A stretch of 64,000 bases of DNA, taken from positions 65,328,841-65,392,840 of the forward strand of contig NC_092048.1 of assembly GCF_003086295.3 (NCBI RefSeq). Reading direction: 5' to 3'. The DNA comes from Arachis hypogaea. Its lineage: Eukaryota; Streptophyta; Magnoliopsida; Fabales; Fabaceae. A model generated the notes under the pieces. The model saw only the letters and a program-made list of their open reading frames with translations, did no database searches and was not told the DNA's origin. Positions within the stretch are counted from its first letter, which is position 1. Every line of letters starts with the position of its first letter. Position numbers and translations under genes: made by a program. Below are positions 10,454-20,890 of this stretch, in pieces.

Positions 10454-12850
10454 TGATGCGCATAAACTAGTTATGCTACGATTTAGAAAATTGCACGATC
10501 GGCAAAATTCCTTCCGGCAAGTGCACCGGTTATCGTCAAGTAAAAACTCACAATAGAGTGAGGTCGAATCCCACAAGGATTGGTTGAGTGAGCAATTCGG
10601 ATTAGAAGTGTGTTCTAGTTGAGCGGAATCAAGATTTAGATGAGAATTGCGGAATGTAAAATTGGCGGGAAACGTAATTGACAAGAAATTTAAATGGCAG
10701 AATCTTAAATTGCATGAAGTAAAGAGCAGAAGCTAAATTGCTGAAATTAAAGGGAATGGGGGTGATTGCATGAATTTAATTGCAGAATGTAAAGAGAAAG
10801 TGGAAATCAGAAATGGGGAATTCATTGGGTTATAGGAGATATTGAGATCTCCGAATCAAAACATGTTTATCTCTTCCTCAACCAATGCGTTCATTGAATT
10901 TTGCTTGGCAATCTTATATGATTGGATCCCAATCCCTTGGCTCACCAATTCTCTCTAAAAACGAACAAATTCCCAATCCCTTGGTTTAGATGTTCATAAG
11001 AAGAGATGATGCTCGATCACTGATTATACCACACAGTTTCATGAACCACAATTTGGTAGGATTACATGTCACAATATCCATCCAAACCCCAATCCAATTC
11101 ACTGTGAGAAAGCTTCTCTAGCATGAATCCTCCATTCCTTTCCCAAGGTTTCGAAGGATTCCAATTATGGGTAGTTTCTTTCCCAAGACAACTACCCAAT
11201 GGAATTAGATCGAGAAGCTTTCTAACAAAATTCAAGAGAAAAGATTGAAGAAGAAGATAAACTATTATTGATTCATTGAATTACAATAGAGCTCCCTAAC
11301 CCAATGAAAGGGGGTTTAGTGAGTCATAGCTCTGAATTCAATTACAAAGATATGAAAACTAGCCAAATGAAAAAGTAAAGTCCCCCATAACTTAAATTCT
11401 ATCCTATTTATACACTTTCTATATTGAGCTTCTGTTGTGTTTCTTGGGCTTTGAGGCCTCTCCCTGCTTTCCTTTTGCCTTGGGTTTATGATCCATAATC
11501 TTGATGAGGCTGTTGATCCAAAATCTGTAACATTCATTGAGCCAACTTAGTGATAATCAAATAATGACACATGACTCAACAAATTGAAATTTCAGACTCA
11601 TCAATCCTTCAGGCCCAATCCCATAAACCATGATATTCAATTGGGTTTCATACCAGAGTAAGTTTAAGTTAATGTTTGTGCTCAAATACTAACTTAAACC
11701 GCAATATTGTTGGCCCAGAAACCTTTTCCAAGAGTGGCGTTTAAGTTGCAGTTTAAGCTTAAACTGTAGCTTAAACGCCAGACACTTCCAGTGATGCCTT
11801 TTGTGGAAGCACTTTTAAGCTTCAGTTTAAGGTTAAACTGAAGCTTAAACGTGGAAATGGAAGAAGGCAGCCCTGGAGGGTAACTTAGTCGAACACGTTT
11901 AAGCTTCAGTTTAAGGTTAAACTGAAGCTTAAACGTGGAGATAGAAAGGGCAGCCCTGGAGGTCGAACACGTTTAAGCTCCAGTTTAAGGTTAAACTGGA
12001 GCTTAAACGTGGAAATGGAAGAAGGCATCCTGGAGGTCGAACACGTTTAAGCTCCAGTTTAAGGTTAAACTGGAGCTTAAACGTGGAAGCTGAGAAAGGT
12101 AGCCCTGGAGGTGTCGAACACGTTTAAGCTCCAGTTTAAGGTTAAACTGGAGCTTAAACGTGGAAATGGAGAAAGCAACCCTGGAGGAGAAAACTTGGTC
12201 GAACACGTTTAAGCTCCAGTTTAAGGTCAAACTGGAGCTTAAACGTGGAAATGGCTCCCTGGTGCACTTCCCATTTCTGGCGTTTAACCTCCAGTTTAAG
12301 GTTAAACTGGAGGTTAAACGTGGAAATGTTTCCTGATTGGCATTCTCATTCTGGCGTTTAACCTCCAGTTTAAGGTTAAACTCGAGGTTAAACGTGGAAT
12401 GCTTCTTTGGTGCGACTTTCATTCTGGCGTTTAACCTCCAGTTTAAGGTAAAACTGGAGGTTAAACTTCAGTTTCAGCATTTCTTAGCCTTCATGATTCT
12501 GGCGTTTAAGCTCCAGTTTAGGCTTAAACTGGAACTTAAACTCCACATGTGATATTCAAGCTTCCTTTATTGACTTTGTTGCTTTCTTGCCTAGCCTCTT
12601 CTTCCCTGAAATCATCCAAACAATTGCATCAAAGTCTTGCAAAATTTCATGAGAAATCTTCCATTTATAGCATTCAAGTAATATAACTAAAAACTCATGG
12701 AATTTGCATCAAAATCATACTGTTTGGATGGTTCATTGCTTTGTTCTTCTTTTAACCATTCTTGGTTACTTTAAGCTCAAGAAAATGCATAAAACATCTA
12801 AAACTATCAAAAAAATGCTAGTGAAACTAGCCTAAGATGCCTTGGCATCA
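10454..12850 (-). repeat. D1: solo LTR (2.4 kb) with a giant palindrome array
   Basis: Single LTR of 2397 bases flanked by ACATG (10449-10453 and 12851-12855). On the minus strand it begins TGATGCCAAGGCATCTTAGG and ends GCGCATCA. A TATAAATAGGATAGAA promoter motif stands at 11412-11405 downstream of a tandem array of palindromes (11735-12545). Its start and TATA region match solo LTR J (55258-57066), so they are one family in opposite orientation. Confidence 0.9.
11735..12545. repeat. Tandem array of about 11 near-perfect 40-bp palindromes
   Basis: Typical unit: arm CGTTTAAGCTCCAGTTTAA, centre GG, then the reverse-complement arm. Units are separated by 25-50 bases such as GTGGAAATGGAAGAAGGCA. 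Successive units change both arms together (AGCTTCAG/CTGAAGCT, AGCTCCAG/CTGGAGCT, ACCTCCAG/CTGGAGGT). The array lies upstream of the LTR's TATA box, in U3. Confidence 0.93.
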
Positions 12851-12855
12851 ACATG

Positions 12856-14530
12856 CAATCAGAAAATATTATACCTCCAATGGTACAGTTAACCATGCAT
12901 GGACCTAGATCACTACATTTTTCAGGTATACCTCCCATTAAAGCAGATATAGAACTACCTAAAGGGATAGTTTCTAATTCATTAATTTTCTCTTTATGTA
13001 TGCATAAATCCTTTAGAAACTTTGCATATTTAGGTACTCGCTGAATAACATCAAAAAGGGAAATAGTTACCTCAACCTTTTTGAAAATTTCTACCATTTT
13101 GGGATCAAGTTCCATCTGCTTTCTGGACTTCCTTGCAAGGTGTGGAAATGGGATAAGAATGGCGCCACTTGTAGCTTCTTCATCCTTTGGTGGTTCATTC
13201 CTTTGCTAAGCTACTTCTTCTTTAACCTTGTCTTGTACTTCCTCTTCCTCTTCAGCATCTTCCGTTTCTACCATATCTTCTACCATATCTTCCTCTTGGT
13301 TCCTCTCTTGCAGTGTGGTTCCAGACCTCAAAGTGATGGCATTGATGCCACCCTTGGGGTTGGGTAATGGTTGAGAAGGAATTCTACTGGAGCTTAATGG
13401 TTGGTTGGTGGAAATAGGTAATGAATCTATCTAGGCGGCGAGAGCTTTTAAAGTGGCATTCAGACCATTTAGAGTAGAGTTCAGTGTAGTCTGCATGTCT
13501 TGCTGTCCTTGCACAAGAGAACGAAGCATCTCGTCATTTGATGAGGAAGTGGGATAAGTGATTTGAGGGACCTGTTGTTGGTTGTGCTGGGGTCCTTGTG
13601 ATTGCCGTAGGTGAAGAGCTCTGTAAGGTTGGTTCTGATTTTGCTGTCTGTTGTTATTATTCCACCTCTGGTTTCCATTGTTGTCTCTACCTCCTCTGTT
13701 ATAGTTTTCCCTCCAGCCATGGTTGGAATTATCCCTCCAACCTTGGTTGGAGCTGTCCTGCCATCCTTGGTTATAGTTCCCACCTTGGTTGTATTTTCCG
13801 CCTTGTTGATTGTATCCTTGATTCGGGCGGTCATAGAAGTTATGAGTAGCTGCCACAGTATTGTCTTCTTATTGGAGCTACGGGCATTCATCAGTATAAT
13901 GACTATAATTAGCACATATGCCACATACTCTTTGGGGAACTAACTGTTGGCTTTGCTGTGGTGGGGAAGGCTGAGCTTGTTGTTGTTGGTTCAACTGCAT
14001 TTACTTCAGTAGGTTGGTCATTTCACATATACTCTGTGTATGAGCAGAAGTCTCAGTGCTAGAGAAAATTTCTGCAACAGCTTTTGAGTGGCTGCTCCTG
14101 TGCCTGTGATTCCTGGTGGACTCAGCTAAGTCGCTGATCAGTTGCCCTGCCTCATCTGTGGTCTTGTACTTCTTCAGAGAACCATTACTAGCACCATCTA
14201 GTGTAGTTTTATCCCGAGGCTTCATGCCTTGAGTGAAATAGCTGATCAACACTAGTCTGTCAATCATGTGATGGGGGCATGCGTCCAAAAGGTTCTTAAC
14301 ATGCTCCCAGTACTCAAAGAGAGTTTCTGATTCACCTTGAACAATGCAGGAGATCTCTTTTCTCAGTCTGTCTGTAACTTCAGCTGGAAAGTATTTCTCT
14401 AAAAACTCTCTCCTGAGCATGTCTCAGTTAGTAACAGTCGCTTCAGGTTGGGAGTAGTACCACTCCCTCGCCTTTCCCTTAAGAGAAAACGGGAAGGCAG
14501 TTAACAGAATAGAAGTTTCATTTGCACCAT
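12856..14530 (-). pseudogene. Gag C-terminal part, zinc knuckle, linker and protease start of element C
   Basis: Continues the gag interrupted by element B. From 14530 leftward: HGANETSILLTAFPFSLKG, the retrotransposon gag core (EFLEKYFPAEVTDRLRKEI, LFEYWEHVKNLLDACPHH, LVLISYFTQGM), a Gln/Pro-rich stretch, a CCHC knuckle CGICANYSHYTDEC (Cys-x2-Cys-x4-His-x4-Cys, with Ser for the usual Gly), an Asn/Gly/Gln-rich region with repeated NQGW/NQGG, the linker GGINAITLRSGTTL, then the sequence leading into protease (VPKYAKFLKDL ... NCTIGGIIFSDCM). Stops occur near 14000, around 13870 (two) and near 13205. The frame is resumed at 10448. Confidence 0.85.
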
Positions 14531-14535
14531 GACGC

Positions 14536-16335
14536 TGATACATGCGAAATTGTTACTCTTAGGTTGTAAAATTTGTTGTTCGTTCTCTCCCTGGCAATGG
14601 CGCCACAACTGGTACACAGAACCATGGTCCAAACATAACTTCACAACTTCGCACAACTAACCAGCAAGTGCACTGGGTCGTCCAAGTAATAAAACCTTAC
14701 GTGAGTAAGGGTCGATCCCACGAAGATTGTCGGTATGAAGCAAGCTATGATCACCTTGTAAATCTCAGTCAGGCGGATATCAAATGGTTATGGAGTTTTT
14801 CGAATAATAATAATAAATATACAGAAAATAAAGATTGAAATACTTATGTAATTCATTGGTGAGAATTTCATATAAGCGTATAGAGATGCTTTCATTCCTC
14901 TGAACCTCTGCTTTCCTGCTATCTTCATCCAATCGGTCTTACTCCTTTCCATGGCTGGCATTATATAGGGCATCACCGTTGTCAATGGCTACTTTTTATC
15001 CTCTCTGTGAAAATGGTTCGATGCGCTGTCACTGCATGGCTAATCATCTGGAGGCATCACCGTTGTCAATGGCTGCATCCCATCCTCTCTGTGAAAATGG
15101 TCCGATGCGCTGTCACTACATGGCTAATCATCTGGAGGTTCCTGATCATACTGGAATAGGATTTACTATCCTTTTGCATCTGTCACTACGCCCAGCACTC
15201 GCGAGTTTGAAGTTCATCACAGTCATTCAATCCATGAATCCTACTCGGAATACCACAGACAAGGTTTAGACTTTCAAGATTCTCATGAATGCCGCCATCA
15301 ATCTAGCTTATACCAAGAAGATTCTAATTAAGAGATCCAAGAGATATTCATTCCGTCTAAGGTGGAACGGAAGTGGTTGTCAGGCACGCGTTCGTAGGGG
15401 AATGATGATGATTGTCACGTTCATCACATTCATATTGAAGTACGAATGAATATCTTAGAAGCGGAATAAGTTGAATTGAATAGAAAAATAGTAGTACTTT
15501 GCATTAATTCATGAGGAACAGCAGAGCTCCACACCTTAATCTATGGAGTGTAGAAACTCTACCGTTGAAAAATACATAAGTGAAAGGTTCAGGCATGGCT
15601 GAATGGCCAGCCCCCATGATCTAAGAGCTAGACGTCCCCAGATGATCCGAAGATTTCTAATACAATAGTAAAAAGTCCTATCTATACTAAACTAGTTACT
15701 AGGGTTTACAGAAGTAAGTAATTGATGCATAAATCTACTTCCGGGGCCCACTTGGTGTGTGCTTGGGCTGAGCTTGAATGTTACACGTGCAGAGGCTCTT
15801 TCTGGAGTTGAACGCCAGGTTGTAACGTGTTTCTAGCATTCAACTCCAGACTGCAGCGTGTTTCTGGCCAGGTTGTACCGTGTTTCTGGCCAGGCTCTTT
15901 CGTGACGTGTTTCTGGCGTTTAACTCCAGACTGCAGCGTAGAACTGGCGTTCAACGCCCTTTTGCGTCATCTAAACTCGGCCAAAGTATGGACTATTATA
16001 TATTTCTGGAATGCCCTGGATGTCTACTTTCCAACGCAATTAGAAGCGCGCCATTTTGAGTTCTGTAGCTCCAAAAAATCCACTTTGAAAGTAGGGAGGT
16101 CAGAATCCAACAGCATCAGCAGTCCTTCTTCAACATCTGAATCTGATTTTTGCTCAAGTCCCTCAATTTCAGCCAGAAAATACCTGAAATCACAGAAAAA
16201 CACACAAACTCATAGTAAAGTCTAGAAATGTGAATTTAACATAAAAACTAATAAAAACATCCCTAAAAGTAACTAGATCCTACTAAAAGCATACTAAAAA
16301 CAATGCCAAAAAGCGTATAAATTATCCGCTCATCA
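14536..16335 (-). repeat. 3' LTR of element B
   Basis: 1800 bases, starting (minus strand) TGATGAGCGGATAATTTATACGC at 16335 and ending ...GCATGTATCA at 14536. Inside are the palindrome zone (about 15805-15960), an 84-base tandem duplication (14971-15138) and a fossil primer site (14588-14605). It is about 50 bases longer than the 5' LTR because of extra GTTTCTGGCCAGG-like units near 15850-15910. Confidence 0.93.
14588..14605 (-). other. Fossil primer-binding site inside B 3' LTR
   Basis: Minus strand TGGCGCCATTGCCAGGGA, two mismatches from the tRNA-Asp primer site TGGCGCCGTTGCCGGGGA. It lies 52 bases inside the LTR end. The identical stretch is in the 5' LTR at 22869-22886. Confidence 0.85.
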
Positions 16336-16336
16336 C

Positions 16337-16372
16337 AACACCAAACTTAAATTGTTGCTTGTCCCCAAGCAA
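16337..16372 (-). promoter_or_regulatory. Pre-LTR hairpin and priming region (B)
   Basis: On the minus strand: TTGCTTG, GGGG/A loop, CAAGCAA (16372-16355), then TTTAAGTTTGGTGTT (16351-16337) directly before the 3' LTR. Same layout as A and H. Confidence 0.7.
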
Positions 16373-16636
16373 CTGAAAATCAAATAGGATAAAAAGAAGA
16401 GAATATACTATAAATTCCAAAATATCAATGAAACATAGCTCCAATCAGATGAGCGAGACTTGTAGCTTTTTGCTTCTTGAATAGTTTTGGCATCTCACTT
16501 TATCCATTGAAGTTCAGAATGATTGGCATCTATAGGAACTTAGAGTTCAGATAGTGTTATTGATTCTCCTAGTTCAGTATGTTGATTCTTGAACACAACT
16601 ACTTTATGAGTCTTGGCCGTGGCCCTAAGCGCTTTG

Positions 16637-16923
16637 TTTTCCAGTATTACCACCGGATACATAAATGCCATAGACACATAACTGGGTGAACCTTTTCAGA
16701 TTGTGACTCAGCTTTGCTAAAGTCCCCAATTAGAAGTGTTCAGGGTTCTTAAGCACACTCTTCTTTTGTTTTGGACCTTGACTTTAACCGCTCAGTCTCA
16801 AGTTTTCACTTGACACCTTCACGCCACAAGCACATGGTTAGGGACAGCTTGGTTTAGCCGCTTAGGCCAGGATTTTATTCCTTTGGGCCCTCCTATCCAC
16901 TGATGCTCAAAGCCTTGGGGTCC
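16637..16923 (-). ncRNA. Conserved 3' noncoding domain with a GAAA hairpin (B)
   Basis: About 285 bases nearly collinear with 45447-45733 in H and 63621-63907 in G, although the flanking sequence differs more. It contains the hairpin TCAAGT-GAAA-ACTTGA (16813-16798, a 6-bp stem with a GNRA-type tetraloop). It is called a possible structured RNA element of the retrotransposon transcript, not an independent gene. Confidence 0.4.
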
Positions 16924-17452
16924 TTTTTATTTACCCTTGCCTTTTGGTTTTAAGGGTTATTGGATTTTTGCTCTTGCCTCTTGGTTTTAAGAGCTTTTGG
17001 CTTTTTCTGCTTGCTTTTTCTCTTTTTTTTTTTCGCCATTTTTCTTTTTCTGCAAGCTTTGTATTCACTGTTTTTTCTTGCTTCAAGAATCATTTTTATG
17101 ATTTTTCAGATTATCAAATAACATGTCTCCTTGTCATCATTCTTTCAAAAGCCAACATATTTAACATTCTTAAACAACAACTTCAAAAGACATATGCACT
17201 GTTCAATCATTCATTCAGAAAACAAGAAGCATTGTCACCACATCAATATAATTAAACTAAGTTCAAGGATAAATTCGAAACTCATGTACTTCTTGTTCTT
17301 TTGAATTAAAAACATTTTTCATTTAAGAGAGGTGATGGATTCATATTCACTACTTTAAGGCATAGACACTTAGACACTAATGATCAGGTAATAAAGACAC
17401 AAACATAGATAAACATTTAACATAAGAAAACGAAAAACAGAGAAAGTAAAAA

Positions 17453-17776
17453 CAAGGAATGAGTCCACCTTAGTGATGGTGGCGTTTCCTTCTTGAGGAA
17501 CCAATGATGTCTTTGAGCTCTTCTATGTCTCTTCCTTGCCTTTGTGGCTTGATCCCTAGTGATTTTTGGTATTCCTATCCTCAGTTGCTTCCAATAATTA
17601 TGTGGAGGGAAGTGCATCCCCTGAGGTATCTCAGGGATCTCTTGATTTGTAGCCACATGTTCTACAAATGATCTATAGACCCTTGAGATGACTCTTTCCA
17701 TCTCCCATGACTCAGAGGTGGAAGCCTTTGTCTTCCCTTCCCCTTTTCTAGAGGTTTCTCCGGTCTTAGGTGCCAT
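17453..17776 (-). pseudogene. ORF3 stub of element B
   Basis: ATG at 17776-17774 starts MAPKTGETSRKGEGKTKAS, sharing the MAPK start with ORF3 of A and H. The frame then reads EIPEIPQGMHFPPHNYWKQL, which matches EIPEMPQWMHFPLQGYWDQL in element G, and passes into an Arg/Lys/His-rich tail. The central block KRGDLKPVARGWLDF is missing. It is therefore either a deletion derivative or a shorter version of ORF3. The hairpin module lies 55-75 bases upstream of the ATG. Function unknown. Confidence 0.6.
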
Positions 17777-17809
17777 CAATGGTAATAGAAAACAAAAAGC
17801 TTATGCTTT

Positions 17810-17848
17810 TACCACACCAAACTTAGAATGTTGCTCGCCCTCGAGCAA
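17810..17848 (-). promoter_or_regulatory. Hairpin + AAGTTTGGTGT module upstream of ORF3 stub (B)
   Basis: Minus strand: TTGCTCG, AGGG, CGAGCAA (17848-17831), then CATTC and TAAGTTTGGTGTGG. Compared with A and H (TTGCTTG/CAAGCAA) one T-A pair is now C-G, so both arms changed. Confidence 0.7.
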
Positions 17849-18069
17849 AAGAAGAAAGAATAGAAGAAGAAGAAGAAGGTATGGAGGATATGGAGGGATG
17901 TGTGTATAGATGTGAGTGGTGAATGGAAAACAGAAGGGATGACCATGAATGGAGGGAGAGAGGGTGAGGTGGGTTGGGATCCTGTGAGATTCACAGATCC
18001 TGAGATGATCCTGTGGTGTCCACAGATCCTGAGGTGTCAAGAATTTACATCCCTGCACCCACTAGGCAT

Positions 18070-18350
18070 GTAAAACGCCCTTGCATACAATTCTGGCGTT
18101 TAAACTCCGAATTGATGCTTGTTCTGGGCGTTCAGTGCCCAGATGCAGCATATTTCTGGCGTTGAACGCCAGCCAGATGCATATTAGTGGCGTTGAACGT
18201 TCAGCGCCAGCTTTCCTCACTGTGTATTTCTGGCGTCTGAATGCCAGGATGCTGCTTGTTTCTGGCGTTCAATGCCAGAAACATGCTCTGTTCTGGCGTT
18301 GAATGCCAGATAGATGCTCCTTACTGGCGTTTAAATGCCAGTAAGATCCT
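18070..18350. repeat. TGGCGTTnAACGCCA palindrome array between coding parts of B
   Basis: About nine units such as TTCTGGCGTTGAACGCCAG and TTACTGGCGTTTAAATGCCAG, spaced by about 15 bases (often AGATGC-like). The array occupies the same slot as 42930-43235 in H. Clean palindromes, several with paired changes. Confidence 0.88.
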
Positions 18351-18487
18351 CCTCCAGGGTGTGATTTTTCTTTTGCTGTTTTTGATTCTGTTTTCAATTT
18401 TTCTATTTATTTTATGACTCCACATAATCATGAACCTAATAAAACATGAAAGAACAACAATAATGAAAATAAATTAGATAAATAAAA

Positions 18488-18505
18488 ATTGAGTTACCTC
18501 CCAAC
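18488..18505 (-). promoter_or_regulatory. Post-pol 18-nt hairpin (B)
   Basis: Minus strand GTTGGG, loop AGGTAA, CTCAAT. All six pairs can form if two G-U wobbles are allowed in RNA. Retained although the pol genes upstream have been lost. Confidence 0.6.
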
Positions 18506-18571
18506 AAGCACTTTTTTAATGTCAATAGCTTGACAGTGGGCTCTCATGGAGCCTCACAGATGTTCAGAGCT

Positions 18572-20890
18572 TTATTGAGACTTCCCAACACCAATCTTAG
18601 AGTTTGGATATGGGAGTTCAACACCAAACTTAGAGTTTGGTTGTGGCCTCCCAACACCAAACTTAAAGTTTGACGGTGGGGGCTCTGGTTGACTCTGTTT
18701 TGAGAGAAGCTTACTGTGCCTCTTTTCCATGTTCACAGAAAGATAACCTTGAGTTTGAAACACAAGGGAGTCCTCATTCACTTGAAGGACTAGTTCACCT
18801 TTGTCAACATCAATCACAGCTCTTGCTGTGGCTAGGAAGGGTCTTCCAAGGATGATGGATTCATCCTCATCCTTCCCAGTATCTAGGATTATGAAATCAG
18901 CAGGGATGTAAAGGCATTTAACCTTTACTAACATGTCCTCTACTTGTCCATAAGCCTCTTTTCTTGAGTTATCTGCCATCTCTAGTGAGATTCTAGCAGC
19001 TTGTACCTCAAAGATTCCCAGCTTCTCCATTACAGAGAGTGGCATGAGGTTTATCCCTGACCCAAGGTCACATAGAGCCTTCTCAAAGGTCATGGTGCCT
19101 ATGGTACAAGGTATTAGGAACTTTCCAGGATCCTGTTTCTTCTGAGGCAATCTCAGTTGATCCAATGCATTTAATTCATTGGTAAACAGGGGAGGTTCAT
19201 CTCCCCAAGTCTCATTACCAAATAAATTGGCATTCAGCTTCATGATTGCACCAAGGAACTTGGCAACTTGCTCTTCAGTAACATCCTCATTCTCTTCAGA
19301 AGAAGAATACTCATCAGAGCTCATGAAGGGCATAAGGAGGTTCAATGGAATCTCTATGGTCTCTAGATGAGCCTCAGATTCCTTTTTTGTTCCTCACAGG
19401 AAAACTCCTTATTGATCACTGGACGTCCCAGGAGGTCTTCCTCCTTGGGATTCACGTCCTCCCCTTCCTCTTTGGATTCGGCCATGATGGTTATATCAAT
19501 GGCCTTGCACTCTCTCTTTGGATTCTCTTCTGTATTGCTTGGGAGAGTACTGGGAGGGATTTCAGTGATCTTCTTACTCAGCTGGCCCACTTGTGCCTCC
19601 AAATTTCTAATGGAGGACCTTGTTTCATTCATGAAACTTATAGTGGCCTTAGACAAATCAGAGACTAAGTTTGCTAAATTAGAAGTATTTTGTTCAGTAT
19701 TCTCTGTCTGTTATTGAGTGGATGATGGAAAAGGCTTGCTATTGCTAAACCTGTTTCTTCCACCATTATTAAAGCCTTGTTGAGGCTTTTGTTGATCCTT
19801 CCATGATAGATTTGGGTGATTTCTCCATGAGGGATTATAGGTGTTTCCATATGGTTCACCCATGTAATTCACCTCTGCTATTGCAGGGTTCTCAGGATCA
19901 TAAGCTTCTTCTTCAGAAGATGCCTCTTGAGTACTGTTGGATGCAGCTTGCATTCCATTCAGACTCTGAGAAATCAAATTGACTTGCTGAGTCAATATTT
20001 TATTTTGGGCCAATATGGCGTTCAGAGTATCAATTTCAAGAACTTCCTTCTTCTGAGGCATCCCATTACTCACAGGGTTCCTCTCAGAAGTGTACATAAA
20101 CTGGTTATTAGCAACCATGTCAATGAGTTCTTGAGCTTCTGCAGGCATTTTCTTTAGGTGAATGGATCCACCTGCAGAAGTATCCAATGACATTTTAGCT
20201 AATTCAAACAGACCATCATAGAATATATCCAGGATGGTCCATTCTGAAAGCATGTCAGAAGGACACTTTTTTGGTCAGTTGCTTGTATCTCTCCCAAGCT
20301 TCATAGAGGGATTCACCTTCTTTCTGTCTGAAGGTTTGAACATCCACTCTAAGCTTACTAAGCTTTTGAGGAGGAAAGAAATTGGCTAAGAAAGCCGTGA
20401 CCAGCTTATCCCAAGAGTTCAGGCTATCTTTGGGCTGAGAGTCCAACCACACTCTAGCTTTGTCTTTTACAGCAAACGGGAAAAGCATGAGCTTGTAGAC
20501 TTCAGGATCTACTCTATTAGTCTTAACAGTATCACAGATCTGCAAGAATTCAGTTAAGAATTGAAAAGGTTCTTCAGATGGAAGTCCATGAAACTTGCAG
20601 TTTTGCTACATTAGAGAAACTAATTGAGGTTTCAGCTCAAAGTTGTTTGCTCCAATGGCAGGGATGGAGATGCTTCTTCCATGTAAATTGGAATTAGGTG
20701 CAGTAAAGTCACCAAGCATCCTGCTTGCATTATTATTATTTTCAGCTGCCATCTCCTCTTCCTGTTCAAAAATTTCTGTAAGGTTATCTCTGGATTGTTG
20801 TATTTTAGCTTCTCTTAGTTTCCTCTTCAGAGTCCTTTCAGGTTCAGGGTCTGCTTCAATAAGAATGTTCTTGTCCTTGCTCCTGCTCAT
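18572..20890 (-). pseudogene. gag-protease of element B (two stops, two frameshifts)
   Basis: Start ATG 20890-20888 (MSRSKDKNIL). The gag core reads ELKPQLVSLM, FPFAVKDKARVWLDSQP, FFPPQKLSKLRVDVQTFRQ, YEAWERYKQL, DIFYDGLFELAKMSLD. It has no obvious CCHC knuckle, but an Asn/Gly-rich stretch GFNNGGRNRF. Then QVGQLSKKI and protease with GKFLIPCTIGTM, catalytic ALCDLGSGINLMPLS and ILGRPFLATARAVID. Breaks: TAG at 20608-20606, a frame change in an A6 run near 20258, TAA near 19709, and a frame change near 19363. After protease the frame continues as an unusual tail repeating NSKFGVG. RT does not follow; the frame ends at 18572, 67 bases before the post-pol hairpin. Confidence 0.88.

Noticed and set aside
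11735..12545. Possible CRISPR-like array (regular palindromic repeats with spacers)
   Set aside because: The context is a plant LTR bounded by a TSD; spacers are similar to one another, the repeats vary, and there are no cas genes.
12003..12552. Open frames with repeated LTSSLTLNW-like phrases
   Set aside because: They are translations of the palindrome array in D1; both strands look alike because the units are palindromes.
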